Positions 13,942 to 26,477 of a stretch of DNA of 64,000 nucleotides are shown one piece after another. The notes beneath the pieces were generated by a model, which was not told where the DNA came from, did not search any database, and worked only from the letters and a program-made list of their open reading frames with translations. A program made the position numbers and the translations under genes. Within the stretch, counting starts at the first letter, position 1. Every line of letters starts with the position of its first letter. The DNA comes from Urechis unicinctus (taxonomy: Eukaryota > Annelida > Polychaeta > Xenopneusta > Urechidae): the NCBI GenBank assembly GCA_034190875.2, contig CM067344.1:25303662-25367661 (forward strand), in the 5' to 3' direction.

Positions 13942-14255
13942 TTGTCGAACAAAGGTGTCCCTGGATATACTGTTAGAATGGTCGGTTGCATGGTACTCGG
14001 ATCAGATGTGTATGTAAGATGGGGCAGAAATATGTCTGGCTGATTTGGTGTGTTAAATGGTTTAAGACAGGGAGGCATATTGTCAACCTATCTTTAGTGT
14101 TTACATGGATGAATTGAGCTCTGGTTTAAATAATTGTTATGTTCAGTGTAGTTTTAGTTGCTTGTTGTTAATCTTCTAATGTGTACTGATGATCTCATAT
14201 CATTTGTGGTTGTTCTTCGTAAGCTATTAAGACTGAGAGTTTTAGTTGTAATGAC
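13942..14255 (+). pseudogene. Non-LTR retrotransposon reverse transcriptase fragment
   Basis: A decayed piece of the reverse transcriptase palm domain, which in an intact element copies its RNA into DNA at the insertion site. Frame 1 from 13942 reads GVPGY (near 13954), VYVRWG (near 14005), then an in-frame stop, then NGLRQGGILS (QGG at 14068-14076), matching the conserved (R/K)QGG-LSP block of non-LTR enzymes. After a one-base loss the next frame gives FSVYMDELSSGLNN, and after a second shift [10 protein letters not shown] (14182-14193), a degenerate form of the catalytic YADD box in which Tyr and Ala are replaced. At least one stop and two frameshifts mean it is dead. It has no endonuclease domain or 3' tail and is cut off on the right by an AT tract. 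It lies inside the 2.1-kb inverted-repeat element. The clade is uncertain (jockey/CR1/L1-like group). Confidence 0.8.
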
Positions 14256-14259
14256 CTTA

Positions 14260-14634
<375 letters not shown>

Positions 14635-15261
14635 GTTAATGGTGATTAAATGCATGCTGCATCAATGTTTTTAGTATATGCTATGTCCTGAAATATTTCA
14701 TTATATATTGTTATTCAAAATAAGCAAGAATACATTTTACAGTATTACATAATAAAATCATACGTCTGCATAGGGCACCCCATCAACCGACAATGCAGCT
14801 GCTTGATTTGGTGGAGGTTCGGGTGACAATCGGGAAATCATGAGCATGTATTTAAATCAACTTCTCATATTCAGCCGCAAATATGACAAAAGACAAAACC
14901 AATGATTCAGATTTATCTTTTGATATCAAATAAGGGTTGACTAGACGTCCGACTGTGTCTTAAAAAGGGGTAAATTCAACCCTACAGGACGTCTGAGTAA
15001 GTATGTATTTTACCGTCCAATCGGGGCTAGGCCTGGGGTAGATGCTGATATATGCGACTTCGTTCAAACGTTCATAAAAAAATATGGTAGTTAATAAATC
15101 GTCACGCAAATTGATAAAAAGGGTGTCAATAGTAATTGGCTTTGTTTTTATGTATTGGCTCTATCAAAGAATCGTTAAATTTTAGAAATACAGCGGTATT
15201 ATTGAGTACATACCATCACCGATCTATCTTTTACCATTGAGCCACGCGCTTTTGTTTACAT
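14635..15261. other. Interior of the inverted-repeat element, unassigned
   Basis: No gene is visible. It contains two crossing pairs of inverted repeats at 14933-14994: AGGGTTGA pairs with TCAACCCT, and AGACGTCC with GGACGTCT. Confidence 0.5.
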
Positions 15262-15351
15262 TTTAGCTTCCACGAAACCAGGTGGCGCTCTGGTCGCGAG
15301 CTTCACAACAGAAACGTCCGAGTGGGGTATCTTATTATAACAAGATCTTTG
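15262..15351 (-). repeat. Right terminal inverted repeat
   Basis: This is the inverted counterpart of 13252-13346, ending with ACAAGATCTTTG directly before the second ATTAAAC. It contains the same near-palindrome. Confidence 0.85.
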
Positions 15352-15551
15352 ATTAAACTGCACATGAAACGTAATGTGAGCATGTAGGTTATTTTGTCAG
15401 TGATGTGAGCAAGGTAACGTCCTTGTCGTCGACCTATTGCACAACACTGACGCAATTTATGCGCTGTAATCCAAATTAACGCGTGCTATTGTGAATCGTA
15501 ACATATTAAATACGGTGATGAGGCTACATTATGCAATCAGATCAATCTGCC
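15352..15551. repeat. R1 repeat, module U, copy C, right of insertion
   Basis: It continues copy C after the element. The segment with CATGAAACGTAATGTGAGCA matches 21266-21453, including GTTGCACAACATTGACG and GCAATCAGATCAATC. It begins with the second target duplication ATTAAAC. Confidence 0.85.
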
Positions 15552-16073
15552 GTGTCATGAAAAAGGCTGCTACTAAGCGCAACATTTGCATCTGTCTGAT
15601 CGAATCATAGAAACAACATATTGTTCATAGCAATTATATGTCGTACATGGCAAACGTTTTCGAGTGGATGAATATATATTGTGCATAGAGCTTTGAAAGT
15701 TGATATAAGAACTTGACATTTCGTGCTGCTTTAACATTGTTCATATGGCGGCATGTATCAACATTCCGTTCATAACAACCAACCCGTTCCGAGTAACTTA
15801 TGCAGGAAATGACACATGATGCCGGTAGAGAATTATTGTTTCGGGATGGAATGGATATGATGTGCGGGATCAAATACGCAGTGCTCGAGGTTCAAGCGCA
15901 CTTCACTGGAAGAAGAAATTCCCAGGCTTGATTGAATATCCCCTGCCTTGAAGTCAACTTGTTACATCATTAATGCCCATCAATCGTGTAGATTGATATG
16001 CGTGTTGTATCAGGTAAAGGATGATGGGATGGATCAATTTTACATTGCAATGGCCCTAGTCCGATTAACTACG

Positions 16074-16135
<62 letters not shown>

Positions 16136-16189
16136 ATTATTATACTCGGCATTACGAGCAGCAATTCATAAATGAAACAAACCTAAAAA
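15552..16189. other. Unassigned spacer containing an (ATC)n tract
   Basis: Apart from the trinucleotide tract I see only short frames with no recognisable product. Confidence 0.45.
16074..16135. repeat. (ATC)n trinucleotide microsatellite
   Basis: About 20 uninterrupted ATC units. The module Z copy at 8.3 kb has no such tract beside it. Confidence 0.97.
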
Positions 16190-16585
16190 GCAGATTGTAC
16201 AAACGTTAGCTGGTGGTTGGTTTAATGAAAAAGACCCTTTCTTATGTACTCATGATCCCAGGCTATGATATGTAAGCGGTTTCATGACATATACAACCGA
16301 AAGTGCAAACGTGCATTGCAGTAATATGAAATAAACGCGCTTAGTCAAACATCATCATTACCAATAGACGTTTTGTGATAACGTCTTCAGTTAGACTTGG
16401 ATCTTGTGATCTTCAGTTTTTATTTCCTAAACGGTATCCTGGCCTGATCATGAGTGTTTTGTACAGACGGGCCAGTACAATTTAAATTGTTAACAGGAGG
16501 TCCTTGATCATAGCAGACGAGCATAAATTCGTTATTACAGTACAAGTGCAGAGATGCAAACATGGCTGCCAGATATTTTGCCATA

Positions 16586-16588
<3 letters not shown>
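16190..16588. repeat. R1 repeat, module Z, second copy
   Basis: It is homologous to 8307-8700. It ends at CCATAGCA where an AT tract begins; beyond the tract module X starts. Confidence 0.8.
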
Positions 16589-16652
<64 letters not shown>

Positions 16653-16713
16653 CCGACGTGCGATATACTGGTTACGTCTCGTATATATACTATATATATA
16701 TATATATTGCGAT

Positions 16714-16745
<32 letters not shown>

Positions 16746-16788
16746 GGAATATATATATATATGCTATTTATATATTATATATATATAG
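16589..16788. repeat. (AT)n microsatellite, pure then degenerate
   Basis: A pure tract to 16650, a 30-bp unique insert, then imperfect AT sequence to 16788. It separates modules Z and X. Confidence 0.95.
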
Positions 16789-17880
16789 ACGATTCGTAAC
16801 TATGGCCTTTAGCTTGGTGTATTGCTCACGAAAAATGGCTGATTGCTAACAGCTCGGGGGTCACTAGATTAGTAAGGCAATTTCCATTCATGTATATTGT
16901 TCCAATGGGTACCGCGAATCTTCATGCCTTGTTAGAATAATGTCGGGGAAATTATTCAGTCATCCAATCGTTCCTTTGGAGCAGCCTGCCTAGCTATGAA
17001 TGGCATTATTTTTAATTATACGATGATATTAGAGTCATGGAACATCGGGATGAGTTGACTTAACTTGCAAGGAATCTGAATATAACGGTAGTGTTCCGTA
17101 GTCACACCATGTTGATTTGGAAGACCAAAAACATCATGCCATCAGAGTAGACGGTTATGCATGATATACGTGATAATGATTGCTCCACACTTCCAAGGCA
17201 TCCGGAGCAAAATATAGACGTGTATTGATTCATATGTCATGTTGTAATTTCGTTTAGTCCGTCAATGTTTAAAAACTTTTCGACAGAAGTTCGATTGATG
17301 GCGCCAGATAGGAAAGAGAATGTTTTCCTGCTCTACCAAAGATATATATCTGTTTACCTGATCTGTAATTCAACCCTACGTACCTTGCGCTCCTCGTTGT
17401 GAGGGGTGAGATCGAGTGAAGGGAAATTTCTATAAGAAGTAGCAATGAATAATAAACAATGGTACATCATTATGACATGTTAGTTCCATTACTACGTACA
17501 GCTAATCAGACCTATTGCTCAATAGAGTGACATCTATTTACCATTATCTCTAGGAACACTCGTGTGACATTTAAACACAGATATACTCAGTGCTCGACGT
17601 GGCTGCAACGGTGAGCCATTTACATAGTAGTTGCATTTGGATAGTTAAAGAATGGACGAACCTTTAATAATTAGTTTCATACTCATAATCTAAATAGTAT
17701 ATATGCAGTCAATTTGACCCGAATGTATTCTGCCCATATTTAGTATTTCATCTTTATTCAACACTTATACTATCTATCTACCGGTTAGATTAAATATATA
17801 GACTACTCGAATAGCAATGAACATCTCAAATTATAGCTATCAATTGAAACATTTGTATTCATACCTGGCTTATGCATATA
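16788..17880. repeat. R1 repeat, module X, second copy
   Basis: It is homologous to 4150-5050. About 300 bp (16860-17160) have no counterpart in the first copy. Confidence 0.8.
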
Positions 17881-18130
17881 TTAGTTTATTGTTACACATC
17901 CTTTATATCAACTTCGTATCGATGCTGAAATCATGAATACACCTTACTGCTAACCAAGTTCGATTCGCCATTCAACGAACTATTATTCCTTGGACTGCAA
18001 AACACTGGCATTATGCTTGACAGCAGGCAAATCGGTTGGGTTGTAAAAATCTTCTGTTCACAAACATAGCACTAAATGAAGTGAATTCGTTCTATCCTAT
18101 ATTGGGCATCACAATATTCTTGCGAATAAA
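17880..18130. repeat. R1 repeat, module V, copy D
   Basis: It matches 10200-10450: CAACGAACTATTAT, CAAATCGGTTGGGTTGTAAA and CATCACAATATTCTTGCG. Confidence 0.8.
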
Positions 18131-21100
18131 GCAGTTATATCATTTTTCTATCTGATCTGTCTGTCAACCAGTCTGTGTGTCTATGTGTGTTTGTTTATCT
18201 GTATCTCTCTTTCTCTCTCTCTCTCTCCATCGTTCCCTTACTCACATACACACACGTACAAATCGGAAAAAAAACATAGCTACCTCTCTCTTTCTCTTAG
18301 ACAAACCTGAGTTGAACCCGTTGCCACTAACACTGTCTCCCTATGGCCCTCCTCCCTCGGATTAAGTCCGATCCACGATTCCCTCCTTCACTTGCCGGCT
18401 GGATTTATCTCGCTAACACACCGACATCCGGCCACTCATAAATCCTCATATCTCTCTAACACAGGTGATATGCATAACACAGTATATCGCAAGCACATGC
18501 AAATCAGCTGCCTGTATCTCCCTGACAGATGCGAATCAGCTGCTTGTATCTCCCTGGCACATGCGAATCAGCTACCTGTATCTTCCTGACACATGCGAAT
18601 CAGTCACCTACTGCCCCATGCATAAGCGAAGATAAAGCGTTAGTCACTTAGTTATCAGAGCAGCCCCGTCTCATAGATGAAATGAAGCTCCTTTCACATT
18701 TGTTAACTGCTGCCACTAATAACCCTAGCTATATCTGGGGATGGGGAATAATCTTTAACCGAGAAATGCATCCGGGGCATTTCATAGCGGTAAGTAAAGT
18801 GTATGCATGCATGCACAGTAGTGTATTGATACAAGTAAGGTTGGAGCCCCAACAGTGATATATCATCGTTAGTTCACTTACGCCTGATAGAGTCGCATAA
18901 GTTCTTCATTTTGTACGCTTTCAAAATATGTTGCATTTGGTGGTCCGGTGTGGATGTACCACAATGATCCGCTTGCACCATGATCATAGCACATTCGCCA
19001 AAGTACCACATGAATAGCGATGAATGATAATGACAAAAAAACTACGAGTGTCCGTTTGTTGTTAACAACAAGCTATAGCGCGAAGTGTGAATACCAGTTG
19101 AAAACTAATTCTTCGGTTACATTTTTCCATTTAAAACCGTAGCGCAAGCCATACCGTGGCGGTCAGTTTTGCTGCAGTACCACTGGCGCATTTGTTGCCC
19201 ACTGCTATGAATAATGTACCTCTGCTCTTTTAGGAGTTGTACTAAATGCAATCAAAGATCCGACGCTTGGTCACCTTTCACCGCAATGTCAGCCTTATTT
19301 AACTGATATGCAACCCTATGCTGATCAACTGAATCGAAAAGTAACTCGTCCGCCAGGCGACACAAGGGTATCAGACTGTGTAGTTTGCTTTGCACTGTCT
19401 CCTCCTACATGCTGCCAGGGGTTGGAATGACGCTTATCTACAGTCATTGTCCAAACATCAAGATGATTTCTATCCATGGTGAACATTCGAAAAAAGTAAG
19501 CCTCGTGACAATAATTGCATAAATGCATATATATATGCAACATTTCCCTGATACTAATATTGCTTTTAGATTATTGAGGCAGCATTGGGATACCTGCTGC
19601 TCGGTCCGACCAATTGGTCGCATCATTAAGTCTAAGCCGTCATATAAAAGTCTGCTGACGTAGCCTCTTGCGTGAGTAAATTCTGATCACATAGTTGATG
19701 TCCAGTACAAGAGACATCTATCCATTATTCCCATTCGCCTAATGTATAGCCTGGGCAATTATCTGAATGTACAAGCAAACAAACGGCAGTGTCAATTTCC
19801 GCTAGATACAAACTGCTCCACCTATCATTCCACAGCGGTGTTTGATTTATTGCGCCTTGCAATTAATTGGTTGCATTATCAGTTTATCTAACGTGATTGT
19901 GATAAAAGAGAACTCTTATTTCAGCCGCAGCAAATTCACAATAACTCGACGCGCTTTTACATTAGAGATATTTTGGTGCGGGACAATGTGATTAATAAGC
20001 CAAGTAGCATTCTTTCCCAACAGTTTGTTTCATGTACTTCCATTTTGGGAATATTGGTTCAAATTACTTCAGTTGCTGAGAAGCGATAAAAGTCCAAATA
20101 TATCCAATGATCAGATTATTTCTCCTTTTTTACTCCATCGTAAAATCGAAAAAAGTTGACTTAAATTTTCTAGAAACAATACAACAACTGCAATGGAGCA
20201 TTTACCGGATATAATAAGGAATGGGAGCGATGCTTTGTATCGTGTTATTTATCAAACTCAGGGCATAGCCTAATCACCATTTAACATCATTTCAAACAGC
20301 GAAATTAAAATTTATGTGACAATTCGATGAACATTTGCACCCTCAGGTGGCCTATCCTGTAGGTTCACTGCTCATCATTGTGTCCAATTTGGTTCTCTGG
20401 ATATTTTCAACAGCACAAAACAGATCTCGATATCCTGCTGTAATGTGGTTATATTCGGAGATGATTAAATATCAAGCATATGATAAAGTGACGCTTTGTT
20501 GTGCAAGGACCGAATTATATGCTGATTCAATGACCTCTGTGAAACCTGGGTTGATGAGAAATGATTGCTAATATTTAACAGATGGGTAGATAATTGACCA
20601 GATCTCACAACGTCATTCAGCCACATGGAACATAATTCTCACATGTCTACAAAATATATTCCCATTTCGTTGTACAAAGTATCTACACATAGTAAGATAT
20701 ATTCATCCAGATAATCATGGAGTGTATTAAACATTTTTATTAATTTACAACTTTGCACTGAGTGTTCTTGAGAGTCATTCAAGCGCTTTATCCAATAAAC
20801 GACGTATCATTCTCGGGTAAAGCGCTTACTAAGTATGAATAGACGCAGTACACGTGCGGCATTAGCAATCGCCTGTGTTATACTTGCCTATGTACACCGT
20901 CTTGTTCATGACATGTGTCTTAACACGTAGAAAAGACTTTCCTACACTTTGTTCCTCAAGGTTTTGTAATCAGTGATCGCATTTCCTTGTTCAATGAATT
21001 GATACTTCCAGCATCTTCATTGTGAGCAACATTTGTGACAATGCGGTAACAAACGCCGCTTTCTTGACTAGGGAGCTATTCTTGTATTGCTACATGTATG

Positions 21101-21455
21101 TGCGGCGTTAAATATCCCATAATCGTACAAAATAAGCCATACATGAGACGGGGCAATGGTAGAGTTTTGAAAGTGACTTTGCTTACACGTTTTTCTACCT
21201 CTGTAACAGTTCCGTCTTGCTTAAGTAACAGTAAACATTATATACAAACCACCCGCCATTTAACCGCATATAAAACGTAATGTAAGCATGTAGGTTCTTT
21301 CGTTAGTGAATTAAGCAAGGTAACACCCTTGCCGTCGTCCTGTTGCACAACATTGACGTAATTTTTGCGCTGCAATCCAAATTATTGCCTGATATTGAGA
21401 ATTGTAACATATTCAATCTGGTGATCAGGCTATATCATGCAATCAGATCAATCAG
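18131..21455. repeat. R1 repeat, module U, copy D, most complete
   Basis: The longest continuous U copy, aligning with A (126-3480), B and C. It lacks the AT tract and the roughly 315-bp block present after that tract in A (1490-1805) and C (11225-11505). It retains the CCTGTAGGTTCACTGC segment near 20357 that copy C has and copy A lost. At 21242-21266 (ACCCGCCATTTAACCGC) it shows the uninterrupted site of the 13252-15351 insertion. No conserved open frame is seen, so I cannot say what the parent repeat was. Confidence 0.85.
18494..18605. repeat. 32-bp tandem minisatellite, 3.5 copies
   Basis: Units start at 18494, 18526, 18558 and 18590. Each reads approximately CACATGCGAATCAGCTGCCT followed by GTATCTCCCTGA. 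It is within U copy D and not seen in copies A or B at the equivalent place. Confidence 0.93.
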
Positions 21456-23200
21456 ACGCTGTCGATCATTTGCAATGATCATTACATGTATAAAGTAACT
21501 GATCTTTCATCATTAGCCGTATTATTATTTTATCAGAATGGTTACAACAGTATGTCTGGTGGCGTGTATTGTTAATGTGACGCACATTTCTAAAATATAA
21601 TGTAACCAATGTGATCACATGAGCACTCACCTGCCACTGGAGACAAAACAAATTGCAATCTGCCTGTTGTTATTTTGATCCCTTGACGTTACTGCTGGCC
21701 TGACGAAACTATCAATCCCCTAATATACGTATATAACGTCAGCTATTTGACAGCTGGCGCAGGCAATGTGTTTGATGAGTAGCCAGGGAAATCATCAGCA
21801 TACACATTTCAATCTAAGACGTCCTATGTATGGATCCATGATGTGACTATCATACCTGATTGCAGACATCATAATGTCGGGGAAATCTATTGGCCAAATA
21901 TATCACTGTAGTTGAAGGCTACATTCGCTGCAGCAGATGAATGATGGGCAGTTTCTTCCTCTGGGTGATACAATAACAGATATCGAGATAAGATAAAAAG
22001 AAATCGCCGGCGAGACACATCAATCGCTAATTTCCTCATAAGCATTGACAATGACATTAGTGGTGGATATTACCAATTTCAGCTGAAACAATATGTATGA
22101 AGTCCAGGCGCAGACAGCAACTGCTCGCAGTTCATCAAGATTTCGTAACCAGTAATTTTTTTTTTTGTTTTTTTATGACGCTAGTACAATACCATGCGGT
22201 GGTCGCAATGCTCATAGTTATTGCGTCCGAACCGAGAATTTAGCACGCTGTCATTTGGTAGTGCAAATATTACCTTAGTGCTGACACTAAAACAATATCT
22301 CGTAGAGTGGAGTGGCATAAACTCTCAGCATACCCTTACAAAGGAATATGTGATCGTAACGATGACACTGCATTGATATATAGGTATAAAATTGCACATT
22401 CTTGTTCATCGCATCAATGTTCACATGATAATCGGTAAAGATAGCAAGAGCAATTAAAATTATTACATCAGGCAGGGACACTGTGATGAGGAGTTTGCAT
22501 GCAATGCTACAAATAAATAATTGTTACGCTACTACAGAAGAATTTATAAGAACAATATGACGAATAATTAGCGGGGATCGTGATAATTAAAATGCAGTTA
22601 CATCGGTATGCAATATCAACCTACACATGTTTCACACCTAGATGTGTTTTCAACTAACTGGTCGTATTTGTCATAGTTTTCACGTCTGTACCTCGAGGCA
22701 TTATGTAAGCACAACACGTAGGGTGTTGATCTCGAAGTATATTAAACCCTGACAAAAGCTAATGCTAATTGGCATGGGGCATCAACATACGGGCTCAACT
22801 TATATCCGCTATCCACCATTTATCATCCACGATATGAATTAGCTAGGAACTTAATAAATATTTTCGTGACTGAAGCTATCATCTCCAATATCAGACAATG
22901 GATGCCCATCTATTGCACTAATCAACTCGATAACTTGAAGCAATTACTCACTATCCATCGTGTTCATTTAATGTGCCGATTAAACATAAACAAATAAAAA
23001 TCCCTTGGTGTTCCTCTTTCTTCGTCGGAAGCAAATATGATGCATACTGCCCATCAGATTAACCTTTATGGGAGACTGGCTAAACCACTGCACAACTTTA
23101 AGAGTGAGTGAGTCAATTTGTATCACTCTACAGTCCGGTGGCCATTAAAGTTCACATTTTTGATGTGACTTGACTGTTTTCTCATTAGCGGCAGTATTAT
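21456..23200. other. Unassigned, no supported gene
   Basis: Mixed AT-rich sequence with a T-run at about 22157-22175. Only short frames occur. The right part (about 22700 on) may be related to R2 copies elsewhere, but too weakly to call. Confidence 0.45.
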
Positions 23201-24860
23201 CAGACGCGCCTGCTTATAACAGTTTCATCAATTCATGAAGCAAAGCTTTACTCTCTTTGTTGGCTTCGGGACACTACACCTAGAAAAAAACCTGGATATA
23301 TACAAATATGAAAGGTTAGCCATCTTGGTCTTACAACTGCTGGAATACATCGGCTGACACCATCCCTCTCACTTTAGCGACATCCGCAGCAATAAATCAG
23401 GCAAATCACGATAGAACAACGTCTAGCAGGCTAGGGGCTTTTTAACTGATTGTCAATTGAATATGGAGAGCAGTGTTGTTGCTTCTCATTGGACTGAGTT
23501 GCTGGACGCATTCAATAGACCTAACGTACCATAGCCGTGCTGTTGGCGACGAACAGTGTGATATACCCGCACCACAAACACACTCAAACAGCGGGAAGGT
23601 ATCAGGGTCGTGGAAACATTGCAAGTCCCAATATTTACTAGACCGCCAATTGTTATTGATCACGACGCATGAGGCGTTGATGCTTTTCATCTGACGGAGT
23701 TGTTGAGCAAAAATAGACCACTGACATGAATACAGAGCAGTTACGAAGCATTATTTCAAAAATATGACACCGATTTCCCCCAGGTGATGTGTTCGTTTTA
23801 CAAGAATAATGAAAAAAATGGAAATATTGGGGTTTAAAGTCACTTTCAGCAGCAAAGCGATATCGCGATGGTGATTGATCAGGAAGATTGTGATGCTTTG
23901 ACGGCTTCCTTTAAGTGCCAGCGCAGCCCACGTAACCTAAACCCGTTGCCCAGATCGCCGCGGGGATGAAGGTCCGGAACGGAACTATTGGTTACCGGGT
24001 CGGGTGCATCCCCTTACAGAGATGGGAACGCCTTTTAACTTGATCATCCGAGTCACGGGGAACTAGTCACGTTTTCACCACTTGGTATTGAACCAAAAAC
24101 CTGTGAATCAAAAAGCTAAACAGTATACCACTACGCCACGGGAACCGGGTACGAAAATAATGAAATAATTATGATTAGCGCCCAGGTCCGATAATGCAGA
24201 CCATGATCAATCTACATTTTCTATCATGTAATCCCTAGTCCCTCCATAACATGTATGAGCTACATGTATCATTTAAGCATGCTGTGTAGAATATATGGTA
24301 TATAATACAATCTTGGTATCCCACATTCCGTAGGTACGGGTCCTCCAAAGTAGTTTCTCATGGGGCTATTTGCCCCAAACTCCATCTCATTTACCAGCTG
24401 ATGGTGCTTTTTCGCGCAGAATATACTCGGCTACATACGGCGTCATTGTATATCCGGCTCAGTGGTTTATTATGCAATCCTTTGCCCACGTCATTCTGCG
24501 ATGGTATATGGGCGTGTTGTTGAATGATAATAACGCAATAATAGACATAAAAACACAGTTAGTTTATGCAAAGATACAGGATGCTAAGCAGCACAAATAG
24601 GATGAACGGACCTGCCTGTTATTCCTATACAAATGTAGCCCATGTTCATCGACGTTGCTATGACTGTACGGGCATCCTAACATTTGGTCGATAAACTCAT
24701 TGAGAGTAGTCATGGAGCTAGTGAGAGCAACTGGCACTAATGCATATCGTCCTGAATGAGCCACGACTTATTCGTCGTTACAATAAGTTTTCACTCCATC
24801 TCCTTTGTTCTAAAATCGATGCACGACGCATACCGATTAACAAGACTAATGGGTATTTAC
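23200..24860. repeat. R2 repeat, copy a
   Basis: It aligns with 59310-61280 (copy c). Shared segments include TTCATGAAGCAAA near 23234, AATAAATCAGGCAA near 23391, GATTGTCAATTGAATAT near 23449, GCGCCCAGGTCCGATA near 24179, ATACAATCTTGGTATCC region near 24305 and AGATGCATATCGT-like sequence near 24742. The part at 23220-23430 also matches 55710-55930 (copy b). It is interrupted by a SINE at 23815-24155. Open frames are not conserved between copies. Confidence 0.75.
23815..24155 (-). mobile_element. tRNA-derived SINE with target duplication
   Basis: Read on the minus strand, the 5' end near 24147 begins GTTCCCGTGGCGTAGTGGTA and contains a polymerase III A box (TGGCGTAGTGG, 24128-24138) and, 31 bp on, a B box (GGTTCAATACC, 24084-24094), the spacing of a tRNA gene. 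Such internal promoters drive SINE transcription by RNA polymerase III; mobilisation then depends on a LINE enzyme supplied in trans. The body contains GTTCCCATCTCTGTAAGGGG (minus strand) and the 3' end is A/T-rich. AATAATGAAA flanks both sides (23805-23814 and 24156-24165). In R2 copy c the equivalent place (about 60720) has only CATAATGAAATC, the empty site, so the 341-bp insertion is well bounded. The head does not fold as a functional tRNA by inspection. Confidence 0.88.
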
Positions 24861-26424
24861 AATAAAGCAAGGTAGGGGAGAGCCCCCGACCTTCAATCTG
24901 GGAGAAATTGACTGCCCTCTATTAATCAGCTACTTAGTGTCTCCGGGTAATTTATTGCGTTGGATGCGTCAGAATAGCAAGAGTATTTACGTTCCTTCCG
25001 ATTTATATCAGAATGCACATTCTCAAACAAGCGGCGCACGTTTAAGCGATCAAGCAGCGCTCAACATGCGATGTCTCGTACAAGACTAAATACGCAGACC
25101 AACGCTACCCATGCTGCCACTTGAACATCTATTAGGTAGAATAATGTAAAACAAGTTTCTTCGACAAGCAAGTTCCCCATGTAGGCAGGGCACCAGTTGT
25201 TTATATACAACGATCAGGCTTAGGTGTCTGCTATGTCAATCGCATCATGATCAGTTTCCCATTTAAGCGTCTATACCGACTGGCTCCATTTTGTCATACC
25301 GAGATGTGTGAAGAATACCAAATATAGATAGCGTTAAAAGTGCTACACCAATCGCAGTGTTTCACACAGTACTGCTGCTCGTTAGACTTAACGCGTTGTC
25401 TTATAATCAACAATTCAATGCGCTGTTTGCATTCCTTAATCGCATGCTCTCTGATAATGTATGAGATATCACAGAATATCTTAAAGCAAGGTAAATAGAG
25501 AAAGACGTTGTTACACCCATTTCATGTTTGCGATCACGATGTTATCGTTTCATGTGAATGATTAAGATGCTACTTTAGATTATTCATAAAGCAGTGGGCT
25601 GCCACAATACGCAATTAGATGTACATAAATGTTCACGAATGTGGTTGGTTTTATCTGCTATGGATAGCAAACTCGTTCGCGTCAAAGCGTAAACGAATCT
25701 AAGACAACGATGTCGAACTTTTAAATGTCCCCATTAATTATAATTCTGCGGTCCCTATTCTCTAACATTTGATGTAAATTTTTAGGGGTTCAAACAGATT
25801 GGTTTGGTACTATCGGTTGCATAGAAAACCGTATTGAGATATATTCAGCAAGTTTCCAGTATTTTGCTTGCTACTTTATCTAAAGTGGCGGTTATTTTTA
25901 GGCTGTTTACGATTGCCATTTATGGATGTACATAGCTAGATAGTCACAATGCATACCTACTACGCCAGATATATTACATGTCAATAATATTTCATCCCTA
26001 AAATCAAGCTAGTCAAAATCAGATCGTGCCACAAAAGGATAATTTTTTAGTATACCAGCACTCGATTTCTCAAAACATTCAATCACGTAGCGCGGCCTAT
26101 GTTGTCTGTGTAGAGGGACAAGGGAAATCATGAATTACTCTCATAATATTTCGCCCAACACCTGTGCCTTTCGAGCTGTTATAATACTGTTGGTCAATCT
26201 TGACAACTGATCACCCGAATCAAGTGCAATAACGTGAGACTGATGGCTCACCTGGTAAGAAAATTATTTCAATGATATCCAGAATAGGCAAGTCTATGAC
26301 GAATGTAGCGTCGAGAATTCTTGGTATGAAATATCAAATGTTTTCAAAATTGCATTGTAATTTAATTGGTTACAACTTTAATGTTCCATTTTCGTAACGA
26401 TTTTAGGCAATAGAACAACCAAGA

Positions 26425-26477
26425 GAGATATAGAGAGTGAGAGAGAGTGAGCGAGAATGAAAGAGAGAGAGAGAGAG
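26425..26477. repeat. Degenerate (GA)n tract flanked by inverted 10-mers
   Basis: Imperfect GAGA sequence. TTAGGCAATA at 26403-26412 and its inverse TATTGCCTAA at 26486-26495 flank it. Confidence 0.85.
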
